From positions 1,488,001 to 1,552,000 of the forward strand of contig NZ_CP145605.1 of assembly GCF_036884255.1 (NCBI RefSeq): a DNA stretch of 64,000 nt, read 5' to 3'. The notes beneath the pieces were generated by a model that saw only the letters and a program-made list of their open reading frames with translations, made no database searches and was not told the origin of the DNA. The stretch's first letter is position 1; each line of letters opens with the position of its first letter. The stretch is from Paenibacillus tundrae (lineage in GTDB: Bacteria; Bacillota; Bacilli; Paenibacillales; Paenibacillaceae). A program made the translations under genes and the position numbers. Positions 37,699 to 45,736 of this stretch are shown here, one piece after another.

Positions 37699-37731
37699 CA
37701 AAAGATAGATATATAGAGGTGGAGGAGACAT

Positions 37732-39921
37732 ATGAGCATTTATATCAATCAGGAGAAACTACAATTCCATTTACAAACTCGCAAGGCAAGTTATGTATTT
37801 CAAGTATTGCCTTCAGGATATTTGGTGCATTTGTACTACGGCAAGAAATTACGCGATACCGATCTGAGCTGGTTGCATGTGCGTACAGAGCGCGCATCCT
37901 TTAGCCCTAACCCGGTGCCAGAGGATCGAACGATCTCTTTCGACACATTGCCAGTGGAACTGCCAGTGTATGGGACGAGTGATTTCCGTAACCCAGCCAT
38001 CCAACTCCAATTGGAGAACGGCTCAACCATCTCGGAGTTTACTTACACAGGTCATCGCTTGGAGAAGGGGAAGCCTTCCCTTGAAGGACTACCAGCAACA
38101 TATGTAGAAGCTGCGGATGAAGCAGAGACATTGGTCATTGAATTGCAAGACCGTGTTGCTGGCATCAAGATCGAGCTTTCTTATACAGCCTTTACGGCAT
38201 TTAATGCGATTACTCGTTCGATGCGTGTAGTGAATGAGAGCGCTACCTCGGTTAATGTCTTGCGTGCGCTTAGTTCCTCAGTTGATTTCCCGCACGCAGA
38301 TTATGAATTGCTGCAATTGTCGGGTGCTTGGACACGTGAGCGCGACATCGTACGCAGACCGCTTGCTTCTGGATTGCAAGGCGTAGAGAGTCGCCGTGGT
38401 TCGAGTAGTCACCAGCAGAATCCGTTTATTGCCTTAATGACACCAGGTACGGACGAAGACCAAGGTGAGGTATATGGATTCAGCCTCGTTTATAGTGGAG
38501 GCTTCACAGCACAAGCGGAAGTAGATCAATTCTTCACGACACGTGTGTCGCTCGGAATCAATCCGTTTGACTTTAGCTGGAAGCTGGATCCACAAGAAGC
38601 ATTCCAGACTCCTGAGACCGTTATGGTCTACTCGGATGCAGGGCTTGATGGTATGTCCCAGTCCTATCACGAGCTGTATCGTGAGCGTCTTGCACGTGGT
38701 CAATTCCGGAATACGGAGCGTCCTGTCCTCGTTAACAACTGGGAAGCAACATACTTTGGCTTCGATGCAGACAAGATCGAGCAGATCGCACGTGCGGGAC
38801 AGAAGCTTGGTATTGAGCTATTTGTATTGGATGATGGCTGGTTTGGGCACCGGGATAGCGATAATTCCTCGCTGGGTGACTGGATCGTGGATAAGAATAA
38901 GTTACCACAAGGTCTGGATGACCTCGCGAATCGAGTGACGGGTCTAGATATGCAGTTCGGACTGTGGTTCGAGCCTGAGATGATCTCTCCTGATAGTGAG
39001 TTGTATCGTGCACACCCAGACTGGTGTCTGCATGTGCCTGATCGTCGCCGTACAGAAGGACGTCAGCAGCTGGTACTCGACTTCTCTCGTCAGGATGTAC
39101 GAGACGAAATTGTACGCATGCTGAGTGATGTACTAGGTTCTGCACCGATCTCCTACGTGAAATGGGACATGAACCGGAATATGACAGAAGTGGGCTCCGC
39201 ATTGCTGCCAGCAGATAGACAGCGTGAGACAGCACACCGTTATATGCTGGGATTGTATGAGGTGATGGAACGGATTACGAGCACATTCCCGCATATCCTG
39301 TTCGAAAGCTGTTCAGGTGGCGGCGGACGCTTCGATCCAGGTATGCTCTATTACATGCCCCAAACTTGGACAAGTGACAATACTGATGCGGTATCCCGTC
39401 TGCGTATTCAATATGGTACGAGTCTCGTGTATCCAGTAAGCTCGATGGGTTCCCACATCTCTGCCGTACCGAATCACCAGGTGAACCGGATTACGTCATT
39501 GGAGACGCGTGGACATGTAGCGATGTCAGGGAACTTTGGCTATGAGCTGGACTTGACTCGTTTCACTGAGGAAGAGAACGAAATTGTAAAAGCACAGGTT
39601 GAACTGTACAAAGAAATTCGGGGTACGATTCAATACGGAACATTCCGTCGCTTGCTCAGTCCGTTTGAAGGAAATGAGACGGCATGGATGTTCATCGCAC
39701 CGGATGGCAGCGAAGCTGTCGTGTTCTATTTCCGTGTGTTGTCGGAGCCGAATGCACCGTTGCAGCGCCTGAAGCTCAAAGGATTAGACCCTGACGCGGA
39801 TTACCGTCTGAAGGGCAGTGAAGAGACGTTCACTGGCGATGCTCTGATGTATGGCGGTATCGCAGTTGGTGCAGCGTCTGGAGACTACCTGAGCGAGATG
39901 TTCCGTTTCGAGCGAGTATAA
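37732..39921 (+). CDS. Alpha-galactosidase, glycoside hydrolase family 36
   Basis: 729-residue cytoplasmic enzyme (no signal peptide) of the AgaA/AgaN/RafA length class. N-terminal beta-sandwich to about residue 330, then a TIM barrel with 'VLDDGWFG' and 'YVKWDMNRNMTE' (nucleophile Asp479) and 'SCSGGGGRFDPGM...SDNTDAV' (acid/base Asp549), agreeing with catalytic Asp478 and Asp548 in Geobacillus AgaB. It releases galactose from raffinose-type oligosaccharides or melibiose. GGAGGAG lies before the ATG. A cre-like site upstream suggests carbon catabolite control. No dedicated transporter is adjacent. The enzyme stands in the slot occupied by rsb-sigB in B. subtilis. Confidence 0.93.
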   Translation: MSIYINQEKLQFHLQTRKASYVFQVLPSGYLVHLYYGKKLRDTDLSWLHVRTERASFSPNPVPEDRTISFDTLPVELPVYGTSDFRNPAIQLQLENGSTISEFTYTGHRLEKGKPSLEGLPATYVEAADEAETLVIELQDRVAGIKIELSYTAFTAFNAITRSMRVVNESATSVNVLRALSSSVDFPHADYELLQLSGAWTRERDIVRRPLASGLQGVESRRGSSSHQQNPFIALMTPGTDEDQGEVYGFSLVYSGGFTAQAEVDQFFTTRVSLGINPFDFSWKLDPQEAFQTPETVMVYSDAGLDGMSQSYHELYRERLARGQFRNTERPVLVNNWEATYFGFDADKIEQIARAGQKLGIELFVLDDGWFGHRDSDNSSLGDWIVDKNKLPQGLDDLANRVTGLDMQFGLWFEPEMISPDSELYRAHPDWCLHVPDRRRTEGRQQLVLDFSRQDVRDEIVRMLSDVLGSAPISYVKWDMNRNMTEVGSALLPADRQRETAHRYMLGLYEVMERITSTFPHILFESCSGGGGRFDPGMLYYMPQTWTSDNTDAVSRLRIQYGTSLVYPVSSMGSHISAVPNHQVNRITSLETRGHVAMSGNFGYELDLTRFTEEENEIVKAQVELYKEIRGTIQYGTFRRLLSPFEGNETAWMFIAPDGSEAVVFYFRVLSEPNAPLQRLKLKGLDPDADYRLKGSEETFTGDALMYGGIAVGAASGDYLSEMFRFERV

Positions 39922-39984
39922 TTTTAGAAGCTATATCAAAGATGCTAATTACATTACACGAGAACGGAGAGGGCAGAAATAACG

Positions 39985-40140
39985 TGAAGAAGCGAAGCGT
40001 TCGCCTAAAAGCTTTCTGAAAGAAAGCTACTTCGGAAGCATACGCTATCACCGGATTTTTCCCTTAGGAGAAGGGAAATCAAAAAAATCTGGGGATAACA
40101 GCGATCGGAAGGTTATTCTGTCATCGGAGTGGCAAGTGTA
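39985..40140. repeat. Diverged structured repeat, copy 2 (family B)
   Basis: TGAAGAAGCGAAGCGTTCGCCT (split here as TGAAGAAGCGA / AGCGTTCGCCT), then CCGGATTTTT...AAAAAATCTGG with an inner TTTCCCTT/AAGGGAAA stem, then AACAGCGATC. Same block order as at 2931-3060. A second hairpin, AGCTTTCT/AGAAAGCT, lies near 40010-40027 and is absent from copy 1. Confidence 0.6.
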
Positions 40141-40206
40141 ATACGCTTTAGTTCATTTGATATAGCAAATGCAAAGTAATACTTCGCTTTTATAATTAGT
40201 ATGATG

Positions 40207-40248
40207 AAGACCGGGATGCGTCGAAACGACGTTTTCCGGTCTTTTTTT
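40207..40248 (+). terminator. Terminator between alpha-galactosidase and tex
   Basis: AAGACCGG (40207-40214) and CCGGTCTT (40236-40243) with an inner CGTCG/CGACG stem, then a T run. Confidence 0.88.
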
Positions 40249-40461
40249 GCCAGTACATTGCATGATAGCTACCGATGAAACGGGAGTATCGGGATTGGAT
40301 GAACTTGTAAGCTCGCCTCATGCTGGAAATTTGAACGGGATTTTGTGATAATATAGGGAAGAAGAATCTGCACACGTGTGGATTCCATACTGTGATTATT
40401 GCAGCGAAGCTGCCCTGGACGTGCTTCTAATGATCGATTCAGGAAGGAAAGAGGGATTTAT

Positions 40462-42675
40462 TTGTCTGAACAGGAAACGGTTCTGGAACCTAATGAAGAA
40501 ACGATAAAGGCTGAACGCCACGAGCGAATCATCAAGCAGGTAGCCAAGGAATTATCGCTACCCCTGAAGCAGATCCGGACTACGTCCGAGCTTCTGGACG
40601 AAGGCAACACAATTCCGTTTATCGCTCGTTACCGTAAGGAAATGACTGGAGAGCTGGATGAGAACCAGCTACGAAATATTGAAGAACGTATCGTATACTT
40701 GCGTAACCTCGAAGACCGTAAAGTAGAAGTTATTCGTATCATAGACGAACAAGGCAAGCTGACGAAGGAGCTGAAGCAGTCCATCACTCAAGCTGTGAAG
40801 CTGCAAGAAGTCGAGGATCTGTATCGTCCGTATCGTCAAAAGCGTAAAACGCGTGCCAGCGTAGCCAAAGAGAAGGGTTTGGAGCCACTCGCTACTTGGA
40901 TCTGGAGCCAGCCTAAACAGGGAGATGCCCTGGAAGAGGCGGCGCGTTATATCAGTGCTAAGCTTGGCGTGGATGACGCAGAGGCTGCGTTGCAGGGAGC
41001 TAAGGACATATTAGCCGAGAACATTGCGGATGATGCTGCCATTCGTGCGTGGATTCGCCGTTACACGTTGGATCACGGAATGCTTACTTCCGAAGCGAAG
41101 GATGCAGAGCAAGAGTCCGTGTATGAGAATTATTATGATTATCGTGAATTAGCGAAAAAGATGCCGCCGCACCGTATCTTGGCGATTAACCGCGGTGAGC
41201 GCGAAAATATTTTGAAAGTCGGTTTGGACGTGGCAGCAGATCCGGCTCACCGTCACATGGAAGGACAGATTATTAAGGGTTCATCTGCTGTACAGGACAT
41301 TTTGCGTGCAGTAATTGAAGATGCTTATAAACGTCTAATCGCACCTTCCATTGAGCGTGAAGTTCGCGCAGAATTAACGGAAAAAGGGGAGACCCAGGCA
41401 ATCTCCGTATTCTCAGCTAATCTTCGGAACCTGTTGCTCCAACCGCCGATCCATGGCAAACGTGTGCTTGGTGTCGATCCTGCCTACCGTACAGGCTGTA
41501 AGCTGGCAGTCGTTGATGATACGGGCAAACTGCTTGAGGTGGCTGTAACATATCCAACCCCACCACATAATAAGAAACGTGAAGCAGCAGAAGTGTTCCA
41601 CCGGATGATCAAACAGTATGATATCGGTCTGATTGTGATCGGGAATGGTACAGGATCTCGTGAAACCGAGCAGTTTGTTGCCGAGATCATTCAGGAGAAT
41701 GGCGATGAAAGTCTTGTCTATCTGATCGTTAATGAAGCTGGCGCAAGTGTGTATTCCGCATCTAAGCTGGCTCAAGATGAGTTCCCGGATTTGGACGTTG
41801 CTGAGCGTAGTGCGGCTTCTATTGCTCGTCGAGTACAAGATCCGCTGGCAGAATTGGTCAAAATTGATCCTAAAGCCATTGGTGTAGGTCAATACCAGCA
41901 TGACGTTTCTCAGAAAGTTCTCGAAGAGAGCCTCAAAGCTGTTGTAGAGTCTGCCGTTAACCATGTCGGTGTTGATGTAAACACCGCATCTCCTTCACTG
42001 CTTTCCTACGTGGCTGGAGTGAATGCAACCATTGCGAAGAACATCGTGAAATACCGGGAAGAGAATGGCCGCTTCACGAATCGCCGTCAGTTGCAGAAGG
42101 TGCCTCGTCTCGGAGCCAAAACTTATGAGCAATGCGTTGGCTTTATGCGGATTGGTGAAGGGGAGAACCCGCTCGATCGTACACCAATTCACCCAGAGTC
42201 CTACAAGGTTGTGGATCAGTTGTTCAAGGAGCTTCAAGTGGAATTGGACAAGCTTGGCAGCAAAGAGCTGGCTGAACTGCTGTCTGAGCAAAAGGCTGAT
42301 CAGTTGGCTGTAAAACTGGATGTCGGTGTGCCGACACTTCGCGACATTTTGGACAGCTTGCAGCGTCCGGGCCGAGATCCACGTGAGGAAATGCCATTGC
42401 CAATCTTCCGTACAGACGTATTGAAGATTGAGGATCTCGTTGAAGGCATGGAACTGCAGGGTACGGTTCGTAATGTTATTGATTTTGGTGCCTTTGTAGA
42501 TATCGGTATCAAGAGTGATGGACTTGTCCACATCTCACAGCTCAGCAATGGTTATGTTAAACATCCGATGGATGTGGTTTCCGTCGGGGATAATGTAACG
42601 GTATGGGTTATGAATGTAGATACAAAAAAAGGCCGTGTAGGTCTAACGATGAAGAAACCAGCTTCAGCCAAGTAG
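40462..42675 (+). CDS. tex: Tex-family transcription accessory protein
   Basis: 737-residue RNA-binding protein. Domains in order: Tex N-terminal helical region (about 1-190, 'GNTIPFIARYRKEMTGELDE'), YqgF-like RNase H fold (about 310-440, 'VLGVDPAYRTGCKLAVVD'), helix-hairpin-helix (about 490-560, 'NTASPSLLSYVAGVNATIAKNIV') and a C-terminal S1 domain ('GTVRNVIDFGAFVDIGI...GLVHISQLSN'). TTG at 40462 is taken as start: it follows AGGAAAGAGGG and gives the family length, while the longer frame from 40399 has no site. B. subtilis has tex (ydcI) in this neighbourhood, followed by cmpA and ydcK, as here. Role: nucleic-acid binding linked to transcription and RNA processing. Confidence 0.95.
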   Translation: MSEQETVLEPNEETIKAERHERIIKQVAKELSLPLKQIRTTSELLDEGNTIPFIARYRKEMTGELDENQLRNIEERIVYLRNLEDRKVEVIRIIDEQGKLTKELKQSITQAVKLQEVEDLYRPYRQKRKTRASVAKEKGLEPLATWIWSQPKQGDALEEAARYISAKLGVDDAEAALQGAKDILAENIADDAAIRAWIRRYTLDHGMLTSEAKDAEQESVYENYYDYRELAKKMPPHRILAINRGERENILKVGLDVAADPAHRHMEGQIIKGSSAVQDILRAVIEDAYKRLIAPSIEREVRAELTEKGETQAISVFSANLRNLLLQPPIHGKRVLGVDPAYRTGCKLAVVDDTGKLLEVAVTYPTPPHNKKREAAEVFHRMIKQYDIGLIVIGNGTGSRETEQFVAEIIQENGDESLVYLIVNEAGASVYSASKLAQDEFPDLDVAERSAASIARRVQDPLAELVKIDPKAIGVGQYQHDVSQKVLEESLKAVVESAVNHVGVDVNTASPSLLSYVAGVNATIAKNIVKYREENGRFTNRRQLQKVPRLGAKTYEQCVGFMRIGEGENPLDRTPIHPESYKVVDQLFKELQVELDKLGSKELAELLSEQKADQLAVKLDVGVPTLRDILDSLQRPGRDPREEMPLPIFRTDVLKIEDLVEGMELQGTVRNVIDFGAFVDIGIKSDGLVHISQLSNGYVKHPMDVVSVGDNVTVWVMNVDTKKGRVGLTMKKPASAK

Positions 42676-42704
42676 TTTCTTTAAAGTGCATTTGGAAACG
42701 ATAG

Positions 42705-42783
42705 AACAGCCTTCCCTAGTGGACAATGTCATTAAGTTTATTTTTATCTTAATGATATTGCGCTTAGGGAAGGCTGTTTTTTT
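42705..42783. terminator. Bidirectional terminator between tex and cmpA
   Basis: AACAGCCTTCCCTA (42705-42718) and TAGGGAAGGCTGTT (42765-42778) enclose an inner ATTAAG/CTTAAT stem and are followed by T residues; A residues precede for the minus-strand reading. Confidence 0.85.
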
Positions 42784-42911
42784 GGTCTGGTTGGATTGTC
42801 CTGTGGACTGATTATCATTCGAATGATAGATCACTGATAATATCAATGATAAGCTATATAGAGGAAGAGTATTTGATCGGACGGAGAAGGTTAAGCATAA
42901 CAACGTCGTTC

Positions 42912-43055
42912 TTAGAGTTCACTGTCCGCGCTGCGTACCGTACCACTTTTCGGTTTGTTACGATAAAAGAACCAACATTCGTTAAGTAGCTTAATCTGGC
43001 GGCTGTCTTTTTTGTGGAATGCACGCATGAGTTGATTGCAGAGCCATTGAGGCAA
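42912..43055 (-). CDS. cmpA: Cortex morphogenetic protein CmpA
   Basis: 47-residue protein too short for most gene callers. It starts with TTG at 43055, seven to nine bases after a GAGGAGGAG site, and reads 'MPQWLCNQLMRAFHKKDSRQ' followed by 'IKLLNECWFFYRNKP'. B. subtilis CmpA (37 residues, MPxWLxxQ...QIKLLNxCWYFYRKK) has the same core. CmpA is an adaptor for degradation of SpoIVA by ClpXP and delays cortex assembly during sporulation. Location between tex and ydcK also matches B. subtilis. The tail beyond the conserved core is about ten residues longer. Confidence 0.92.
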   Translation of the reverse strand: MPQWLCNQLMRAFHKKDSRQIKLLNECWFFYRNKPKSGTVRSADSEL

Positions 43056-43204
43056 GGGTATCTCCTCCTCTTGCATAATTCATCTGTATGTTAGCATATG
43101 TGATAACAGCCTGGCCTGTGCAAATGAACCATTGACATTAGAAAATTCAGGTATAGGTTGGATTGATTACAGTTAGCGTACCGTTGTGGACTAGAGGTAT
43201 ATAG

Positions 43205-43241
43205 CAAAAAAACGCACACCCATAGATGGGGATGCGTTTTG
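43205..43241 (-). terminator. Terminator of hypothetical gene 43282-43638
   Basis: On the minus strand AAAACGCATCCCCATCTATGGG pairs partly with GTGCGTTTTTTT (stem AAAACGCA/TGCGTTTT with inner CCCAT/ATGGG), ending in T. Confidence 0.75.
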
Positions 43242-43281
43242 TTTATGCCGCGCTAACTTTTTCAAGATGAATTCAGTTGAA

Positions 43282-43638
43282 TTATAGCGTTTCCATCTCT
43301 TCTTCATACCATTGTTCTAATTGAGCTTGAAGTGCTCGAATCTCAGTGAGTAAGGAAATTAACGGATAATGGCTCTCATGTAATTCGGCAAAACTATGCT
43401 CAAGCGCGTTGATATAGTCTAGACCTCCAACAATAGAGAGTTGTTCATCCAGCAGATCCAGTTGGTCACATTCGGCAATTGCTCGGGGCAGAACGGGTAC
43501 GTTGGGTGCGGTGAGTTTATTGATCTCTTTGTGTAGGCGCAGATTAAGGGCGCTGAGCTGATAAGCATAATCGGCAGGCATTTCTACAAATTGTAATTGT
43601 TGTTCCAGTTGCAGGATGACGTAGCGCATTGTAGGCAT
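43282..43638 (-). CDS. Hypothetical helical protein
   Basis: About 118 residues, acidic, no membrane segment, no Cys motif. It is largely predicted helix, with Leu/Gln-rich heptads ('RYVILQLEQQLQF', 'LISLLTEIRALQAQLEQWYEEE') that suggest a coiled coil. I do not recognise the family. The start is uncertain: ATG at 43638 is 13 bases after GAGGGGAG, and an ATG at 43665 has no site. It lies between cmpA and ydcK on the same strand as cmpA and has its own terminator. Confidence 0.6.
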   Translation of the reverse strand: MPTMRYVILQLEQQLQFVEMPADYAYQLSALNLRLHKEINKLTAPNVPVLPRAIAECDQLDLLDEQLSIVGGLDYINALEHSFAELHESHYPLISLLTEIRALQAQLEQWYEEEMETL

Positions 43639-43719
43639 AACGAGTAATAATCTCCCCTCATACATTCTACTTGACAGTGTAGCCTAGGAAACGGTTAGAA
43701 TTCAAGTATTATAAGAGGT

Positions 43720-43925
43720 TGTTCAAAAAGTCCGCTTTTGATTACGAAGGATGCCTTGATGCATCTCAGCATCGAAGATGGGATTCAGCCGAAATAAGTG
43801 GATGCTTACGAAGCTTGTTTCCTTCGGAAACAATGTAGTTGCTCACGTAGTTTTGCCTACGCTCCGCTACTCCATTTCTAACTTCATACCATCTCCTTGG
43901 TACTGAAAACCGCCCTTTTTGAACA
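43720..43925. mobile_element. 206-bp MITE-like repeat element A, copy 1
   Basis: Ends in TGTTCAAAAAG (43720-43730) and CTTTTTGAACA (43915-43925), and the inverted similarity continues imperfectly for about 35 bases (CGCTTTTGATTAC/GTACTGAAAACCG). An inner perfect hairpin GTTTCC-TTC-GGAAAC lies at about 43817-43831. The same element recurs at 63795-63998 with conserved interior. No reading frame of its own. Confidence 0.8.
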
Positions 43926-43977
43926 CGCATTATGCGGGAAAATCAATCGTGCAATCGGTGTGAAAGGAGAGGGATCG

Positions 43978-44439
43978 ATGGAGAATGAAGAACTACAACA
44001 ATGGATTGAACAGGTATCCTTAGATCATTTCGGGGTTCCGTTCACCCATGAGGCGTTGTTTAATCGGCGGTTAACGACTACGGGTGGACGATATATGCTT
44101 AAGAGTCATCGGATTGAGATCAATCCGCATCAGCTTGAAGTGTATGGGAGAGAAGAAGTCGAGAAGATTATTAAACATGAGCTCTGTCATTATCATCTGC
44201 ATATTCGTGGACGTGGTTATCAGCACCGTGATCCTGAATTCAAGGCTTTATTACAAAAGGTTGGCGGATCTCGCTTCTGCCAGTCTCTTCCCGGCAGTAA
44301 GGGTCGGAAGCCGCTACCTTATCGTTATAAATTGGTATGTAAGAGCTGTGGTACTGAATATTTACGCAAACGAAAAGTAGACCCCAAGCGTTACCGTTGC
44401 GGACGATGTGCAGGTAAACTAAAGATGGTAGACCTGTAA
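43978..44439 (+). CDS. ydcK: SprT-like metalloprotease-fold protein (YdcK)
   Basis: 153-residue SprT-like protein. 'HELCH' (67-71) gives the HExxH zinc site, with a third ligand probably in 'YQHRDPEF'. A C-terminal zinc ribbon is formed by 'CKSCG' and 'CGRC'. AAAGGAGAGG lies eight bases before the ATG; a longer frame from 43897 starts inside the preceding repeat and is rejected. In B. subtilis ydcK follows tex and cmpA. Proteases of this fold act on DNA-bound proteins in eukaryotes (Spartan); the bacterial role is not settled. Confidence 0.9.
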   Translation: MENEELQQWIEQVSLDHFGVPFTHEALFNRRLTTTGGRYMLKSHRIEINPHQLEVYGREEVEKIIKHELCHYHLHIRGRGYQHRDPEFKALLQKVGGSRFCQSLPGSKGRKPLPYRYKLVCKSCGTEYLRKRKVDPKRYRCGRCAGKLKMVDL

Positions 44440-44523
44440 GATAAACTCTTTATTAGAATGAAAATGAGTCCTGTTGACTTGGCTCTTTAATCATGATAAA
44501 TTAAATTTATTCAAGATTAATAT

Positions 44524-44599
44524 TCCCTGATAGCTCAGTTGGTAGAGCACTCGACTGTTAATCGAGTTGTCACAGGTTCGAGCCCTGTTCGGGGAGCCA
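44524..44599 (+). tRNA. tRNA-Asn (anticodon GTT)
   Basis: Acceptor stem TCCCTGA/TCGGGGA, D-loop AGCTCAGTTGG, anticodon stem-loop CGACTGTTAATCG with GTT, T-arm ACAGGTTCGAGCCCTGT, and encoded CCA (44597-44599). Confidence 0.95.
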
Positions 44600-44604
44600 T
44601 TCTT

Positions 44605-44693
44605 GGAGAGATACCCAAGTGGCTATAAGGGGACCCTCTGCTAAGGGGTTAGGCTGCGTAAGCGGTGCGAGGGTTCGAATCCCTCTCTCTCCG
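44605..44693 (+). tRNA. tRNA-Ser (anticodon GCT)
   Basis: Acceptor stem GGAGAGA/TCTCTCC, anticodon loop CTGCTAA with GCT, a long variable arm as expected for class II tRNA, and T-arm GAGGGTTCGAATCCCTC. The 3' CCA is not encoded. It is five bases downstream of tRNA-Asn. A copy of its 3' end recurs at 44795. Confidence 0.95.
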
Positions 44694-44818
44694 TACTGAA
44701 TAAACTTCCCTGCAAAGGGATGAGAACCCTAGAGGTTCGTCGAAGCATAAGCTTCGTTAGCGATACTTCACAGTCTCGAACGAAGTGAGAGTACCCCTCT
44801 CTCTCCGTTCTGAATAAA
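44681..44818. repeat. Direct repeat of the tRNA-Ser 3' end flanking 91 bases
   Basis: CCCTCTCTCTCCGTACTGAATAAA (44681 onward, given in two parts: CCCTCTCTCTCCGT, then ACTGAATAAA) recurs at 44795-44818 with one substitution (TCTGAATAAA). It comprises the T-arm/acceptor end of tRNA-Ser plus ten downstream bases. Confidence 0.75.
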
Positions 44819-44833
44819 AAAACGTATAAATGT

Positions 44834-44883
44834 AAATCCCCACCGGATTGAGCGATAATTGCTCCAGCCGGTGGGGATTTTTT
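44834..44883. terminator. Bidirectional terminator after tRNA pair and ArsR gene
   Basis: AAATCCCCACCGG (44834-44846) and CCGGTGGGGATTT (44868-44880) with a T run, and an inner GAGC/GCTC stem. Confidence 0.9.
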
Positions 44884-44927
44884 GTTGTTTCGATATGCTT
44901 CGATTACGATAACTTAAATCATCCTGT

Positions 44928-45626
44928 TTAAAAGGAAATGTTGAGTGCTTCGTATAGCCCTTTCTTACCTGTCTCTGTTAATTCAACGGAGCGACTTCCC
45001 TTCATTTGTCGTGTCCAGTCTAGTTGAGATAATCGACGGTTCAATTGTTCTCCGAGCAAGCCGGAAAGGTGGTGTCGTCGTTCGCTCCAATCCAGACATT
45101 TACGAGCCAGCGCACGGCGTGATCCGGGTTTGACCTGAAGCTCGATTCCAAACGAGGCAAACCAGTCGTATCCTTTCGTTGTAATCGTAAAGTCTTTGTT
45201 TTCCTCGTCTTGTGGCTCAATTAAATATCCCTCACGCAGCAAAGCCTCACACAGGGCGATTCCCAGCTTTCCAGCCAAGTGACCGTAACAAGTTCTAGCG
45301 AAGCTCAGATGACGCAGTTGATCAGATTGTTTGAGTGAACGTACTTGTACAGGAGGGGCAATGTTGGCCATGGACTCGATCAAAAAAGCAATCTCTTGAT
45401 TGGCCAAACGGTAATAGCGATGTCTGCCTTGTTTCTCAACGACCAATAACCCGCCCTCGACCAATTTGCTCAGATGATTACTTGCTGTCTGGGGAGTAAC
45501 TTTAGCCATATAAGCAAGTTCGCCTGCAGGTAAAGCTCGTCCATCCAGCAATGCTTCTAAGAAGATGGCGCGACTTGGATCAGCAATTAATGACGCAATA
45601 ATCGTTATATTCGGATATGTACTCAT
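44928..45626 (-). CDS. ArsR-family winged-helix regulator
   Basis: 232 residues. N-terminal ArsR/SmtB-type domain (about 1-90): 'DPSRAIFLEALLDG', recognition region 'VTPQTASNHLSKLVEGGLL', wing 'VEKQGRHRYYRL'. The C-terminal 140 residues form a helical extension with one further winged-helix-like stretch ('LREGYLIEPQDEENKDFTITTKGYDW'). No clear metal-binding Cys cluster, so the ligand is unknown. It is divergent from the flavin-reductase-like gene 110 bases away and probably regulates it. Confidence 0.83.
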   Translation of the reverse strand: MSTYPNITIIASLIADPSRAIFLEALLDGRALPAGELAYMAKVTPQTASNHLSKLVEGGLLVVEKQGRHRYYRLANQEIAFLIESMANIAPPVQVRSLKQSDQLRHLSFARTCYGHLAGKLGIALCEALLREGYLIEPQDEENKDFTITTKGYDWFASFGIELQVKPGSRRALARKCLDWSERRHHLSGLLGEQLNRRLSQLDWTRQMKGSRSVELTETGKKGLYEALNISF

Positions 45627-45736
45627 ACTTCGATGATACTTGAACTATAGGCGTATTACAATCGATCTGAGACGAATGCTCAGGACTACGTAAAGGGGAA
45701 CTAGGTAAATGAATGGGAATAGGAGAGGGAGAATGG

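Larger units (their letters stand above)
37414..37731. other. Intergenic region between ndoA and alpha-galactosidase
   Basis: 318 bases with a hairpin derived from a repeat element (37505-37567), a terminator (37589-37626) and a catabolite-response-like site (37685-37698). No gene is recognised. Confidence 0.5.
39922..40461. other. Intergenic region between alpha-galactosidase and tex
   Basis: 540 bases with a diverged structured repeat (39985-40140), a terminator (40207-40248), and an unassigned stretch in front of tex. No gene is recognised. Confidence 0.5.
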
